From a virus: a DNA stretch of 35,628 nucleotides. Below, piece after piece: positions 1 to 9,123 of this stretch. Each line of letters begins with the position of its first letter. The first letter of the stretch is position 1. Where the stretch lies: positions 1 to 35,628 of IMG/VR virus record IMGVR_UViG_3300046004_000234; one strand, given 5' to 3'. Under the pieces are notes generated by a model. The model worked only from the letters and a program-made list of their open reading frames with translations. It had not been told where the DNA came from and ran no database searches. A program made the translations under genes and the position numbers.

Positions 1-615
1 AAAATCGTTAGACTCACCAACTGTGCTTAGACGATAAACTTGGCTATACATAGGAGGCGTGTATAGACCGTTTTTACCATTCAATTTAACTGACATCATC
101 ATTGAATTCCACTTACGTGATTTCTTCAATTGTGTTGATTTCATCACAATCAATGCTGGGCTAGGGACGCCGTTAGCATCCAATACCATTACGTAATGGT
201 TGGCAGTGTTTTCAATGTAATTGCCGTTATCTAAATAGTCACGGTTCTCACCTGTCTCACGATGTGTCTTAGACAAGATATCGCTAGTGCTTGGATAGAT
301 ATTAATAGGTGCGCCTGAGCCGCTACCACGTGGTGCCCACTCTATGTACTGACGGACATAAGCTGTAGGAATTACGAGGATGCCTTTCTTACCATCATAC
401 AACTCGCCTGTAACGCTGTTGTAAATCATACCTGGTAATGCGCCATCTACATCGCCCACTTCAGGTGAAGTGTTGGTTAATAGACGTAAGAACGGAAGCG
501 CAAAGTCTTCCTGATTCATCGTGTCAAAGCCGCTTAGTGCGTCGTCTTCAAATGATGAACCTAGTGCAACTGCTGTCGTGCCTTTTACTTCTGCTATTTC
601 TGATTTAGTAGCCAT
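1..615 (-). CDS. Conserved phage protein, replication-side module (3' part cut by window edge)
   Basis: Reading leftward from ATG at 615, the frame is open for 205 codons to base 1, so the C-terminus lies outside the window. A good ribosome binding site (AAGGAT, about 7 bases upstream) supports this start. The protein begins MATKSEIAEVKG, has an acidic stretch (FEDDALSGFD), then a compact mixed region with IYNSVTGELYDGKKGILVIP and later NHYVMVLDANGVPSPALIV followed by STQLKKSRKWN. No signal peptide or membrane segment is visible. It follows two other small non-structural genes on the same strand and lies close to the helicase and nuclease, so a role in DNA metabolism is possible. A single-stranded-DNA-binding function would fit the context, but I see no diagnostic motif. 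The coding call is firm; the function is unknown. Confidence 0.85.
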   Translation of the reverse strand, partial: MATKSEIAEVKGTTAVALGSSFEDDALSGFDTMNQEDFALPFLRLLTNTSPEVGDVDGALPGMIYNSVTGELYDGKKGILVIPTAYVRQYIEWAPRGSGSGAPINIYPSTSDILSKTHRETGENRDYLDNGNYIENTANHYVMVLDANGVPSPALIVMKSTQLKKSRKWNSMMMSVKLNGKNGLYTPPMYSQVYRLSTVGESNDF

Positions 616-635
616 GATGCTTTATCCTTTTTTCG

Positions 636-1190
636 TTATGCTGATTTAATTACTGCTTTTTGGCCAATGTATGCGCCGAACAATTCGCTGGGGAACTCGT
701 TACCGCGTTCAACCTGCTCTTTAACCCATGCCTTTAAGGTCATCGGTTCTATCTTCTCGGCTTGATCAGCTGGATAGCCGGTCTCACCAAGTAGATTCAA
801 TAGACGTGCACAAAGCTCGTCTTCGCCACGTCCGAAACGGACACTGACTGTGTTCTTAATGATGTCATCAAAGCCGTGGTCCCTGAGCCATTGGTAGGCT
901 TCAGCTCTACGTGCTTCTGAAATCGAGGCACTGTAGAAGGCTTTAATTTCAATGGATGAACCGTCATCCATACGGAACGCTTTCATGCCCATACCGGACA
1001 ATGCCTCAGGGATAGACTCCTCAGTCAATTTACGGTACTGCTCTTTACGTTCTTTAAATACTGTCTCTAGGTCTAGTATTTCTTTTTCTAAATGCTTAGC
1101 ACGTTTTGCTAGATTAGCGATGCCTTGAATATCGTCATCTTTAACCTGAAGCGCACCTGCGTCTTCCTCAAATATATTCGTCAAACTCAT
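636..1190 (-). CDS. Conserved phage protein with N-terminal coiled coil (DUF7173-like)
   Basis: A 184-residue soluble protein. Residues about 25-60 are a heptad-like helix rich in K, E, L and R (RAKHLEKEILDLETVFKERK). A compact domain follows with GMGMKAFRMDDGSSIEIKAF, then WLRDHGFDDIIKNTVSVRFG and a C-terminal helical part ending KAVIKSA. The strand-turn-strand core after a coiled coil, with the motif around the tryptophan and GFDDIIKN, matches my memory of a phage family catalogued as DUF7173; I could not check this. The start has AAAGGAG upstream. The first 23 bases overlap the end of the 1168-1515 gene, indicating translational coupling. Only 20 bases separate its stop from the next gene, so the three leftward genes are probably one operon. 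Function unknown; replication or recombination accessory by context only. Confidence 0.85.
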   Translation of the reverse strand: MSLTNIFEEDAGALQVKDDDIQGIANLAKRAKHLEKEILDLETVFKERKEQYRKLTEESIPEALSGMGMKAFRMDDGSSIEIKAFYSASISEARRAEAYQWLRDHGFDDIIKNTVSVRFGRGEDELCARLLNLLGETGYPADQAEKIEPMTLKAWVKEQVERGNEFPSELFGAYIGQKAVIKSA

Positions 1191-1515
1191 CTATTTCTCC
1201 TTTCTTAGGGAACAAATCAACCTGAATTGGAATGTAACGTTTTTCTAGTTTATCCCATTTCAAGCACTTAAATCTACCATTATTTTTACTCGCTGCAATA
1301 GCGCTGATGATTCCAATGGCAGTAGGATCACCTATAAAGAGGAGATAATCCTCATCTGTAAACTTCTCTAACTTACGCTGTATTCTACGAACAGTAGGAT
1401 ACACTGAAAAAGCAATTTGCGCATTAGGCGGCAAAATTGTTTCTATGTCTCCGTAGTTTAAAGCAGACGTAATGTTATGTGAACCCGTCTCAGAGACGAC
1501 AAAAACTGTTGGCAC
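1168..1515 (-). CDS. Small conserved phage protein, first gene of the leftward operon
   Basis: A 115-residue protein starting at GTG (1515) with AGGGAG about 7 bases upstream. The N-terminus reads PTVFVVSETGSHNITSALNY. The middle holds the most conserved-looking part, DEDYLLFIGDPTAIGIISAIA, a strand-Gly-helix arrangement reminiscent of a small alpha/beta fold, then NNGRFKCLKWDK and an acidic tail. No membrane segment or signal peptide. It is the first gene leftward from the 83-base divergent control region, so it is likely expressed opposite to the helicase operon. I recall similar short proteins in metagenomic marine phages without an assigned function. The N-terminus could be a nucleotide-binding strand-loop, but no Walker motif is present, so I assign no function. 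Confidence 0.78.
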   Translation of the reverse strand: MPTVFVVSETGSHNITSALNYGDIETILPPNAQIAFSVYPTVRRIQRKLEKFTDEDYLLFIGDPTAIGIISAIAASKNNGRFKCLKWDKLEKRYIPIQVDLFPKKGEIDEFDEYI

Positions 1516-1598
1516 TATATTTCTCCCTTTCTAAATTCGAAAAGACAGTGTACACTCACAGTTATGGGAATGCAACCCCTTAACTAGAAAGAAAGATT
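1516..1598. promoter_or_regulatory. Divergent control region with a 10-bp perfect palindrome
   Basis: The 83 bases separate the GTG of the leftward 115-residue gene from the ATG of the rightward helicase. The perfect inverted repeat AGTGTACACT lies at 1547-1556, almost midway, a typical position for a dimeric repressor or activator site serving both directions. No sigma70 promoter is convincing. On the plus strand AAGACA (1542-1547) and TATGGG (1563-1568) are weak -35/-10 look-alikes with a short 15-base spacer. The helicase ribosome binding site is only a purine run (AGAAAGAAAG). A divergent promoter pair is required by gene orientation; the exact start points are inference. Confidence 0.5.
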
Positions 1599-3053
1599 AT
1601 GACAACTGAATTTTTACATAGCTATCCTTTTAAGAACAAACCATTTTTACATCAACAGGCTTACCTAGAGCGCTTTTGGAACCATCGTGTGGCAGCGTTA
1701 TTTGCTGATATGGGTACCGGAAAAAGCTTTATGGTCATCAATAATATAGCCATGCTATACGACCAGGGCAATATAAATGCTGTATTAATTGTCGCGCCCA
1801 AGGGTGTATACCGCAACTGGCTCGATACTGAAATACCTAAGCATTTACCGTTACATGTAATATTTAGAATGGCAATATGGAACCCGTCGCCTAAGAAGGC
1901 AGAGAAAGATGCGATGGATAGACTGTTTGATGTGACCGAAGACTTAAAGGTCTTAATCATGAACATTGAGGCGTTGTCCACGGAAAAAGGTGTTAAGTTC
2001 GCGAGCCGTTTCCTCATGTCGCATGAAGCCTATATGGCCATCGACGAGAGCACTACAATCAAGACGCCTACTGCTGCGCGGGCCAAGAACGCTGTGAAGG
2101 TAGGCAAGCTTGCTAAGTATCGCCGCATTATGACTGGCTCGCCTGTTACAAAGAGTCCCATGGACTTATACCAGCAGTGCGCCTTCTTGTCTGAGGATTG
2201 TTTAGACGCTCGTAGCTTCTATGCTTTCCAAGCGCGGTACGCGGTCACTGTAGAACGAAGCCTTGCTACGCACTCGTTTAAACAGGTCGTTGGATACCGT
2301 CACCTGGACGAGCTGCAGGATAAAATCAATCGCTTTGCTTTCCGCGTTACTAAAGAGGAATGCCTGGACTTGCCAGACAAGATGTACACAAAGCGTGAAG
2401 TGGACTTAACCGACGAGCAGATTAAAGCGTACAACGAAATGAAGACCATGGCCCTGGCTATGTTCAAGGAGGGCATGGCGTCTACGGTCAATGCGCTTAC
2501 GCAGATTATGCGCTTGCATCAGATAGTGTGCGGTCACTTAAAGCTTGATGATGGCACGGTAAAGGAACTGCCTAACAACAGGGTAAAAGAACTGCTTAGC
2601 ATCGTCGAAGAGACCAGCGGCAAGATTATCATCTGGGCGAACTACCGCCATGACATCGAGGCAATTAAGATTGCGCTACAGAAGGAATACGGCATGAACT
2701 CCGTCGCCACGTACTACGGTGACACGGTGTCCGAAGACAGGCAGAAGATTGTCATTGACTTCCAAGACCCTGAATCGGAGCTGCGTTTCTTTGTTGGCAA
2801 CCCTAGGACAGGCGGCTATGGCTTGACTTTAACGGCTGCCAGCGTGGTCGTGTACTTCAGCAATAGCTTTGACTTAGAGGTACGCCTGCAATCAGAAGAC
2901 CGTGCGCATCGTATTGGTCAGACAAAGAACGTGACATACATTGACTTGATATCGCCTAAGACCGTGGACGAGAAGATTGTGCAGGCCCTGCGAGCTAAGA
3001 TTGACATCGCAAACCAAGTAATGGGCGAGGAGCTAAAAGAATGGTTGATTTAA
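1599..3053 (+). CDS. SNF2-family (superfamily 2) DNA helicase/ATPase
   Basis: A 484-residue protein with the full set of SNF2/SF2 motifs. HQQ at 18-20 is the Q-motif region. The Walker A loop is ADMGTGKS (36-43). Motif II is DEST at 149-152, in place of DEAH but common in phage SNF2 proteins, followed by IKTP. Motif III is TGSP (179-182). In the second RecA-like lobe, GYGLTLTAAS (from 406) is motif V and QSEDRAHRIGQ (431-441) is the motif VI arginine finger region characteristic of SNF2 proteins. Length fits compact phage SNF2 helicases without accessory domains. It should translocate on double-stranded DNA using ATP, probably in replication or recombination. The stop overlaps the downstream nuclease gene by 13 bases, so the two are co-translated. 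It is the first rightward gene after the divergent control region. Confidence 0.93.
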   Translation: MTTEFLHSYPFKNKPFLHQQAYLERFWNHRVAALFADMGTGKSFMVINNIAMLYDQGNINAVLIVAPKGVYRNWLDTEIPKHLPLHVIFRMAIWNPSPKKAEKDAMDRLFDVTEDLKVLIMNIEALSTEKGVKFASRFLMSHEAYMAIDESTTIKTPTAARAKNAVKVGKLAKYRRIMTGSPVTKSPMDLYQQCAFLSEDCLDARSFYAFQARYAVTVERSLATHSFKQVVGYRHLDELQDKINRFAFRVTKEECLDLPDKMYTKREVDLTDEQIKAYNEMKTMALAMFKEGMASTVNALTQIMRLHQIVCGHLKLDDGTVKELPNNRVKELLSIVEETSGKIIIWANYRHDIEAIKIALQKEYGMNSVATYYGDTVSEDRQKIVIDFQDPESELRFFVGNPRTGGYGLTLTAASVVVYFSNSFDLEVRLQSEDRAHRIGQTKNVTYIDLISPKTVDEKIVQALRAKIDIANQVMGEELKEWLI

Positions 3054-3748
3054 TCCCGATTAAAAAGTTATATAAATATGAAACATTGCAGCGTGTCGAC
3101 GCACCGGAAGGACGTCGCTATGTCTACGGTGAACAGAAGCTACCAAGCGTAACGACTGTCCTGTCCAAGACTAAAGACCAGTCTCATCTTGACGCGTGGG
3201 CCGCGAGGGTTGGTGCGTCAGAAGCGGAGCGTATAAAGAACGAGGCCGCTACAGTAGGCACGCACATGCACAACGTGATGGAGCGCATGATAGCCTATCG
3301 CAGCCTACCTAGGCCAACGAATTGGCTTATGTGCAAGGGCTACGAGATGGGGTATAAGTTAATCAATACTTACTTCAAGAATATAGACGAGATATGGGGC
3401 TCTGAGGTCGCATTGTATTACCCGGAGAAATATGCAGGGACCACGGATTTAGTAGGCGTGTATCGTGGCAAGCCTGCCATTGTGGACTTCAAGCAAAGCG
3501 TTAAGCCTAAGAAGCGCGAGTGGATTGACGATTACTTTCACCAGTTGGCAGCGTATGCGTTAGCGCATGATGTTGTTCACGGCACCAACATTGAATACGG
3601 TGTGGTGTTGATGGCAGTACAAGACGGCACGACCATGGAGTATTCCACGGCCGGCCAGGAGTTTGTACGATATAAAGAAGAGTGGTTAAGGCGCGTCGAA
3701 AAGTACTACGCCATGGACGAGATTGTGTCCATTGGGAAAAGTGACTGA
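3041..3748 (+). CDS. PD-(D/E)XK exonuclease, RecB/MGME1-like
   Basis: A 235-residue nuclease of the RecB/Cas4-like PD-(D/E)XK superfamily. Visible motifs are GTHMH (73-77, the upstream His motif), E122 in GSEVALY, D136 in GTTDLVG, the core DFKQ with D149 and K151, and the helix QLAAYALAHD after it (motif IV, Q and Y). This order matches the exonucleases phage annotators often call mitochondrial genome maintenance exonuclease 1-like. It should degrade or process DNA ends during replication or recombination. Translation starts inside the helicase 3' end (ATG 3041, overlap 13 bases), so dosage is tied to the helicase. Its 3' end overlaps the oppositely oriented ejection-type protein gene by 43 bases (3706-3748) with no terminator between. 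The family call is firm; the exact substrate is unknown. Confidence 0.9.
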   Translation: MVDLIPIKKLYKYETLQRVDAPEGRRYVYGEQKLPSVTTVLSKTKDQSHLDAWAARVGASEAERIKNEAATVGTHMHNVMERMIAYRSLPRPTNWLMCKGYEMGYKLINTYFKNIDEIWGSEVALYYPEKYAGTTDLVGVYRGKPAIVDFKQSVKPKKREWIDDYFHQLAAYALAHDVVHGTNIEYGVVLMAVQDGTTMEYSTAGQEFVRYKEEWLRRVEKYYAMDEIVSIGKSD

Positions 3749-6700
3749 AGCATTTTACGACTAGCAGTAGGCTCACCTTCTGGTCCTTGAGGCGTGGCCA
3801 TTGATACAGGGCCCGGTGCTGGTGCAGCCGGGGCAGGCGCTGCAGGTGCACGAGAAGAGGACGTGCCACGAGTGCTAGGCGCAGGGGGCATTCTGCGTAG
3901 TTGTTGTCTGGCAGGCACCTCTGCAGCCCTTGCTTGGGCTCGTTCCTTAGCGTCAAATTCCTCAAGGGCTCTGTCATCCTCGGCCATCAATTGTCTAAAG
4001 GCAGCAGTAGAGGTTACGCCAGGGGAATACATACGGCGAAGAAGCGATAGATTTAATGCTTTACGATCTCCCTCTGTCTTACCCTTGGCTAAAAATGCGG
4101 CTGTTACTTCATCATCCAAAGCAGCTTCTTCAAGCATTTTCATGGCTTGACGAGCAGGTGTTTTACTAAAGAAGTTGGATGTAGCACGAGATACTTTAGC
4201 TGCCCATGCAAGGCTGCCCGGACCTCCTGGTTTAGTTGCAGCGGCAAGTTTTAATCCTAGCTGATTTATTGCAAGGGATTCTACTTCGTTTACAACGCCT
4301 CCTGGCATAGTATTCTCTAGCCTGCCTGCTTTTGCAGCTTCTGATATTCTGCTCATTGGATCAAGTAGGCGTTTCATGTTCTTAAGCTGTGTTAATGACA
4401 TTAGGCCATTGGCACGCATTATATTTACTACGGAAGGTTGACCACTTCTAATGGGTTTAAACAACGCATCTTCGTATGCTTGCACGTCAAAGTTGCCGTT
4501 TTTTGAGGCCTGTTCAAAAGCATGCTGGAATACCATTGAAACAAGGCCTTTTTCCGCGTCGGCCCTAACCTTTGGATCAGCTTGTTTAGCAATTTTGACC
4601 ATACTGCGCATAGCACTAACAGGGTTATCACTATTAAGGGCATCAGTTAATGCGCGAGTCGGGTCGTCAGTGAAGCGTAAAAGATTAGAAAAGGCCTCTT
4701 CCTCTCTTAAAGATTTATTTAAAGCACTTTGAGTATCTTTTACAGACAGATAGGTATGTTGTGCAGCCGCTACATTTGAAAGCTCATTAGTTAGGCCTAG
4801 TCTTTCAATTAAATCCGCATTTTTAGCAACGTACCTAGCCAGCCTGTCTGGCTTAATTAGACCCGTATTAGGGTCTGCCATATCAGCCACGGCAAGCTTA
4901 ATGACGCGAGACTGAGCATCGCGTACAGAATTAAACTGTTGCGTAGACAAGTCTTTATATTTAAAAAGGGCTTCTGCTTGAGGACTATCAATACCAAACT
5001 TAGCCACAGCATCATCGTATTGATTGCCCATGAATTTCACGGCATCTTCAATCTCCCCCATTCTTAAGGCGGCGACATCCCCTGCCCTTGCAAACGCCTT
5101 GTTTACAAGGATTTCGGGTTGATAACGGGCTCCGCCTCTTTTATTGGTGGCGTTTAATTCTCCACCAAACTTACGGGTAAACTCTTCGTTCAGTTTAAAA
5201 GAGAAAGCACGCGCATTCGCGTACGCTGTTCCAGGAAGTGTACTTAGATCGTCTAGTACACTGGACGCTAAATGGCTGTATTTTTGCGCAGCACCGGCTT
5301 CCCCTGCAGCATCTGCTTTACGGGCAGCGTCTAATAAAGAGCTTCTAAACGCGATTAAGTCATAGGCAGGAACTTGTTTTATTTTAATCTTAGCAAGGAA
5401 TTCAGCAGGGATACGACCTGTGTCTATGAACTCCTGCGTCTGCATGCCTTGTCGGTATATTTTCAACGAATCTGCACTAACCCCAAACCGTTTTAATGCG
5501 GAATTTACGGCACTAAAATTTCCATTTAAATCTTCAGGGGTAAGGTCATGGGCTATTTCTAAAAACGCTTCTTTGGTGTTTTGTGGAGCTAGTTTTACAG
5601 GAATAATTTTTCCTGTTGCAGTTTTCTTAAATCCTTCTGCACGCACTCCAGCGCCCCATAGGGAACTTTCCATTTCACGCGCATTAGATAAAGCACTATC
5701 TACTGATTTACGAAGAATAGAACCAATCTCTTCTCTTGAAGCAGACCCAGATTTACCTAGGGTTGCCACGGCATTGGCAGCACGGACTTCTGCCCCATTG
5801 ATAGCAGAAGTAAGTAGGTCGGTGTAATGCGCGTCACGTAGTTTAGCGGCAGCAGTCATGGCCGCTGGATCGCCGCTTGACTGAAGTCTTGAAATAAGTG
5901 TTTTATAGGCAACTAAAGCATCGGTTGCCATCTTATTAGATTGATTAGCAAAATCCACGCTGTTATTAACAAGCGTACGCTCCAAAGAGGTAAACGGTGA
6001 AATACCTAGCTTTTGAGCAGCCGTAAGCTTAATTGGTTTTCCATTTACATCTAACGCATCAGGCGCATTTAACTTCTTAATTAAGGTCTCTACATCAAGG
6101 CCTGTATCCTCTAAAAGAGACGCATAGTAGTTGGCTACGTTCCTAGAGGCAGTGCCTGAACTAATAGCCGTATTAGCTTGGTTTCTTAAGTTTGAAACGG
6201 CCGAATTAGCATCAAAAGCAAATTTACCAGGGCTGAGTGTCCCGAAGGTTATTTCCATACCTGTACGTAGCCAAGGACTGTTTGGGTCAGCGTCTACTGC
6301 CAATGATCCGCCTAAAGCGGCATATGCATTTGAAAGGACTTCTTTTTTGAAAAAAGGCTTTGGATTAGCACGTGCATACACCCCTATGGCGCTAATAGCA
6401 CGGCTTAATGTGCCCGACCCGGCTTGTGCTTCAGGGAATAATTTAGCAGAAGGAGAGGCTACCAGGCCTGAGACAAAGGTCTCAAACCATGCTTCGTGGG
6501 CCTTGGTCCCTTTAGGGGGCTCCGGTAGATACTGCATCAACGCATCTGCAAGGGTAGCACCGCCAAGTAGGCTTGCGCCCACCCCACCTACATAGCCTGC
6601 ACCTACGGCATAAGGCGCTACTTTAGGGGGAAGTTTACTTAGCGTAGGCGCTAATGCTTCTCCAATTTTAAGCCCTGCTTTAATGCCCGCATAAGCCCCC

Positions 6701-7029
6701 GCACCTTCTACTGCACCTTTAGATGCACCAATGCCTGAAGCAATAGTGTAATCTGTAGCCGAAGGACTAGTATTCGTCTCTAGGCCTAAAGCCCTTAGAT
6801 TTTCAACTGTAAAAGGTGTTTTAGTAGGATCGCCTGACCATTCTGGAATAGGAAGAGCCTCTTTAGAAAGCCCTGGAGGGGCATTCTTCTCAAGAGATTT
6901 AAGATTGTCTAGGGTAAAAGGGGCATCACTAGGGGCCGCTGGCGCTGCATCTTCTGGCGCATCCTCAGACGAGCCAAACTCTACTGATACAACCTGACCA
7001 GGGGTCCAAGATGGGTCTTTTTCTGCCAT
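3706..7029 (-). CDS. Very large putative internal virion/ejection protein (1107 aa)
   Basis: The last gene of the late cluster, with start ATG 7029 preceded by AGGAAG. The N-terminus is acidic and proline-rich and has a duplicated motif: PFTLDNLKSL near residue 37 and PFTVENLRAL near residue 72. Residues about 95-165 are a long Gly/Ala-rich hydrophobic stretch that could insert in a membrane. The remainder is a long alpha-helical body rich in Ala, Leu, Lys and Asp. The last 90 residues are a Pro/Ala/Ser linker and a short conserved-looking tail, RKMLQSLFPMDT. I see no lytic transglycosylase or peptidase motif. Size, helical low-complexity composition and position after the tail hub match phage proteins ejected with DNA (T7 gp15/gp16-like in role, not shown in sequence). 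Function is inference. Confidence 0.85.
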   Translation of the reverse strand: MAEKDPSWTPGQVVSVEFGSSEDAPEDAAPAAPSDAPFTLDNLKSLEKNAPPGLSKEALPIPEWSGDPTKTPFTVENLRALGLETNTSPSATDYTIASGIGASKGAVEGAGAYAGIKAGLKIGEALAPTLSKLPPKVAPYAVGAGYVGGVGASLLGGATLADALMQYLPEPPKGTKAHEAWFETFVSGLVASPSAKLFPEAQAGSGTLSRAISAIGVYARANPKPFFKKEVLSNAYAALGGSLAVDADPNSPWLRTGMEITFGTLSPGKFAFDANSAVSNLRNQANTAISSGTASRNVANYYASLLEDTGLDVETLIKKLNAPDALDVNGKPIKLTAAQKLGISPFTSLERTLVNNSVDFANQSNKMATDALVAYKTLISRLQSSGDPAAMTAAAKLRDAHYTDLLTSAINGAEVRAANAVATLGKSGSASREEIGSILRKSVDSALSNAREMESSLWGAGVRAEGFKKTATGKIIPVKLAPQNTKEAFLEIAHDLTPEDLNGNFSAVNSALKRFGVSADSLKIYRQGMQTQEFIDTGRIPAEFLAKIKIKQVPAYDLIAFRSSLLDAARKADAAGEAGAAQKYSHLASSVLDDLSTLPGTAYANARAFSFKLNEEFTRKFGGELNATNKRGGARYQPEILVNKAFARAGDVAALRMGEIEDAVKFMGNQYDDAVAKFGIDSPQAEALFKYKDLSTQQFNSVRDAQSRVIKLAVADMADPNTGLIKPDRLARYVAKNADLIERLGLTNELSNVAAAQHTYLSVKDTQSALNKSLREEEAFSNLLRFTDDPTRALTDALNSDNPVSAMRSMVKIAKQADPKVRADAEKGLVSMVFQHAFEQASKNGNFDVQAYEDALFKPIRSGQPSVVNIMRANGLMSLTQLKNMKRLLDPMSRISEAAKAGRLENTMPGGVVNEVESLAINQLGLKLAAATKPGGPGSLAWAAKVSRATSNFFSKTPARQAMKMLEEAALDDEVTAAFLAKGKTEGDRKALNLSLLRRMYSPGVTSTAAFRQLMAEDDRALEEFDAKERAQARAAEVPARQQLRRMPPAPSTRGTSSSRAPAAPAPAAPAPGPVSMATPQGPEGEPTASRKMLQSLFPMDTISSMA

Positions 7030-7038
7030 GTTACTTCC

Positions 7039-9114
7039 TTATCTTTTTTTAGGGGACCACGGAATCGTTTTAATTTTTGGAGTCCACGTACGATTTTCCG
7101 CATCGTAAATTAAATACTCAGAATTCATGGGCAAATCAGCATACTCTTGTTGCGTAGAGACAGGAGGAGGTGCTCCAAGCATTTTAATGACCTTGTCTAC
7201 TTCTGCTGCTTTTGCAGCCGCTTCATTAGTCACAGTAACATCTAAATTCTTATCTAGCGCGGTTTTTTCTGCATCTTTACGAATAGTGTATAACGTACGG
7301 GCAAGTCCAATAACGCTATTTTTCGCTGCTGATTCACTTTTAAAAGCTGAAATACCCAAGTCGGTATACTTATCAATTGCGACCCGTTCACCTTCAGTTA
7401 GTTTTGTTGTTGCGCGTAATGCCTCTTTAATTCTAGGTGCTAGATTTTCTACTATCGCCGTGTCTTGTTGCGCTCTAACTGCAATCTCACCTGCCGGATT
7501 ATATGGTATTTTTTTAGATACCATGTCCCCTATGTAACTGCCTAATCCAAATGCCCCTTCAATAGCGCCATAGTAAGTAGGTTCATTAAAGGGTTCATAC
7601 GCTATTTTAGGTGTATTTTTTTTCAGTGATCTTTCATAGGCTAATAATGCATCTTGTGCATCCTTATCCCCATTTTGAGCCGCTGTCCTAAGTTGGTTAA
7701 GTTGTTTTTCAGGTATTATACCCCCTGTCCATTCTGCTTGGCCAGTCGGTTCCGCAGAAGTAGCACCGGGAACAGGTGCAGGTGCAGGTGCAGGTGCTTT
7801 GCCTGTGCCACTATATTTTCCAGCGAGTGATTGGCGCAATTGATCCATAGTACCCCTAGTCATAAAGGCATCAACCACCTCAGGGTGTTCTGTTCCAGGA
7901 ACAACTGTTTCAACAACTCGACCTTTGTCATCCGTATATCTACTGATAGTAGGTTTAAACAGCTCCAATGCAGCCATCATAACCGCTCTATTTTCATCGA
8001 CTGAAGTATTACCCTGTCCGTATCTTTCCAATAAACCCGGAGTGCTTATTATAGAATTAGCCCACTCACTCTTTGGTAAAGCAGAGGCGCTACCTGCTTT
8101 AAGGGCGGCTACATCGTATTTTTGCTGAGTTGCAGCAAGTTTAGCATTGTAGTCACGTACGTTTTCAATGTCTTTTTCAGACGCAGAAATAGCCAGAGCA
8201 CGAATTGCACGTTTTTGTTTAGCGTCCTCTGCAGTTATTGCACCCACTGCCGTAGGAAGGGTACGAACAGCACCCGCTAGACGCGCCGCTTGAGAACCCC
8301 GAAGAGGACGACCTTGGTCGTCCACGTTGGCAGCGTAGTTAAACGCACGATTGCCTAACTCAAACAAGAGTTGTGCTTGAGTCTGATTTTTGTCCGACCC
8401 TAATAAGCGTTCATACAAAGCGGTACGGGAATCAACCCCTGCCTCTAGGCCAGGCATTGCCTGAGGCTGTTGCCTTGCAGTTGCTAATACTCTCGCACGA
8501 GCCTTTGCAAGCATGTCGTCATCATACAGGCCTGCTGGAAATGAGGATGTATCTTCAATAGGGGTCACGCCATCCTCGTCGGTCCCGTCTTTAAAATTTT
8601 GAACATATCCACCCATGGCCATGGCCACTGGTTCTTGAGGCATTGCTCCTTGGTCCGTGGGCAATGCACCGATACCCCCCATACCCGCTTCAGCAGGCAT
8701 GGCTTCTGGCATCATGCCTGGCATTGGTTGTGGCATACCTTGTGGCATTGCAGCAGGAATACCGCCTTGTGGAGGCATAGTCGCTGCTTGTTGTTGAGCA
8801 AATACTGGTTGTAGTAAGGCAAGCACATCTTCTGGGGTATCCGCCGCAGCGTTGTAACCCACTAAATCAGCAAGCTCCTCGACCCGCGCATCGATAGAGC
8901 GCATGTCACCACGAAGGTTATTCATTAAGATTTCAGGTGAATTAGGACGACGATCCGCTACTTTTGTCGCTTCGTTATCGTCCATCTCGTATTCGTCTTC
9001 GCTGTCGTCCTCGTTCATTGAATCCATAAAGCCTTGCATAATGCCAACGTTTTCTACGTCAGTCTCATCCGTTGGTTTTTTAAACATAGGTCGATCTGAT
9101 ATTTTAGCTTTCAT
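7039..9114 (-). CDS. Putative internal virion protein with Met/Pro-rich linker (691 aa)
   Basis: The start ATG 9114 has AAGGAA upstream, overlapping the stop of the previous gene's region, and 9 bases separate its stop from the next start. The N-terminal 70 residues are very acidic (EDDSEDEYEMDD near 35-46). Residues about 112-170 are a flexible Met/Pro/Gly/Ala segment. The motif AMGGYVQNFKDGTDEDG then resembles Gly-Gly motifs in other proteins of this cluster. The C-terminal two thirds are alpha-helical, with a second Pro/Ala linker (APAPAPAPVPGATS, about residue 440) before a helical C-terminal domain. There is no catalytic motif or clear membrane span. By position between the A/Q-rich protein and the 1107-residue protein it is probably part of the ejected or internal protein set. 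The coding call is strong; the role is inferred. Confidence 0.85.
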   Translation of the reverse strand: MKAKISDRPMFKKPTDETDVENVGIMQGFMDSMNEDDSEDEYEMDDNEATKVADRRPNSPEILMNNLRGDMRSIDARVEELADLVGYNAAADTPEDVLALLQPVFAQQQAATMPPQGGIPAAMPQGMPQPMPGMMPEAMPAEAGMGGIGALPTDQGAMPQEPVAMAMGGYVQNFKDGTDEDGVTPIEDTSSFPAGLYDDDMLAKARARVLATARQQPQAMPGLEAGVDSRTALYERLLGSDKNQTQAQLLFELGNRAFNYAANVDDQGRPLRGSQAARLAGAVRTLPTAVGAITAEDAKQKRAIRALAISASEKDIENVRDYNAKLAATQQKYDVAALKAGSASALPKSEWANSIISTPGLLERYGQGNTSVDENRAVMMAALELFKPTISRYTDDKGRVVETVVPGTEHPEVVDAFMTRGTMDQLRQSLAGKYSGTGKAPAPAPAPVPGATSAEPTGQAEWTGGIIPEKQLNQLRTAAQNGDKDAQDALLAYERSLKKNTPKIAYEPFNEPTYYGAIEGAFGLGSYIGDMVSKKIPYNPAGEIAVRAQQDTAIVENLAPRIKEALRATTKLTEGERVAIDKYTDLGISAFKSESAAKNSVIGLARTLYTIRKDAEKTALDKNLDVTVTNEAAAKAAEVDKVIKMLGAPPPVSTQQEYADLPMNSEYLIYDAENRTWTPKIKTIPWSPKKR

Positions 9115-9123
9115 GGTATTTCC

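Noticed and set aside
3794-6595. Several plus-strand open frames of 70-155 codons opposite the 1107-residue gene
   Set aside because: They lack ribosome binding sites, are rich in residues expected from antisense of Ala/Lys/Leu codons, and lie inside a long, well-initiated minus-strand gene.
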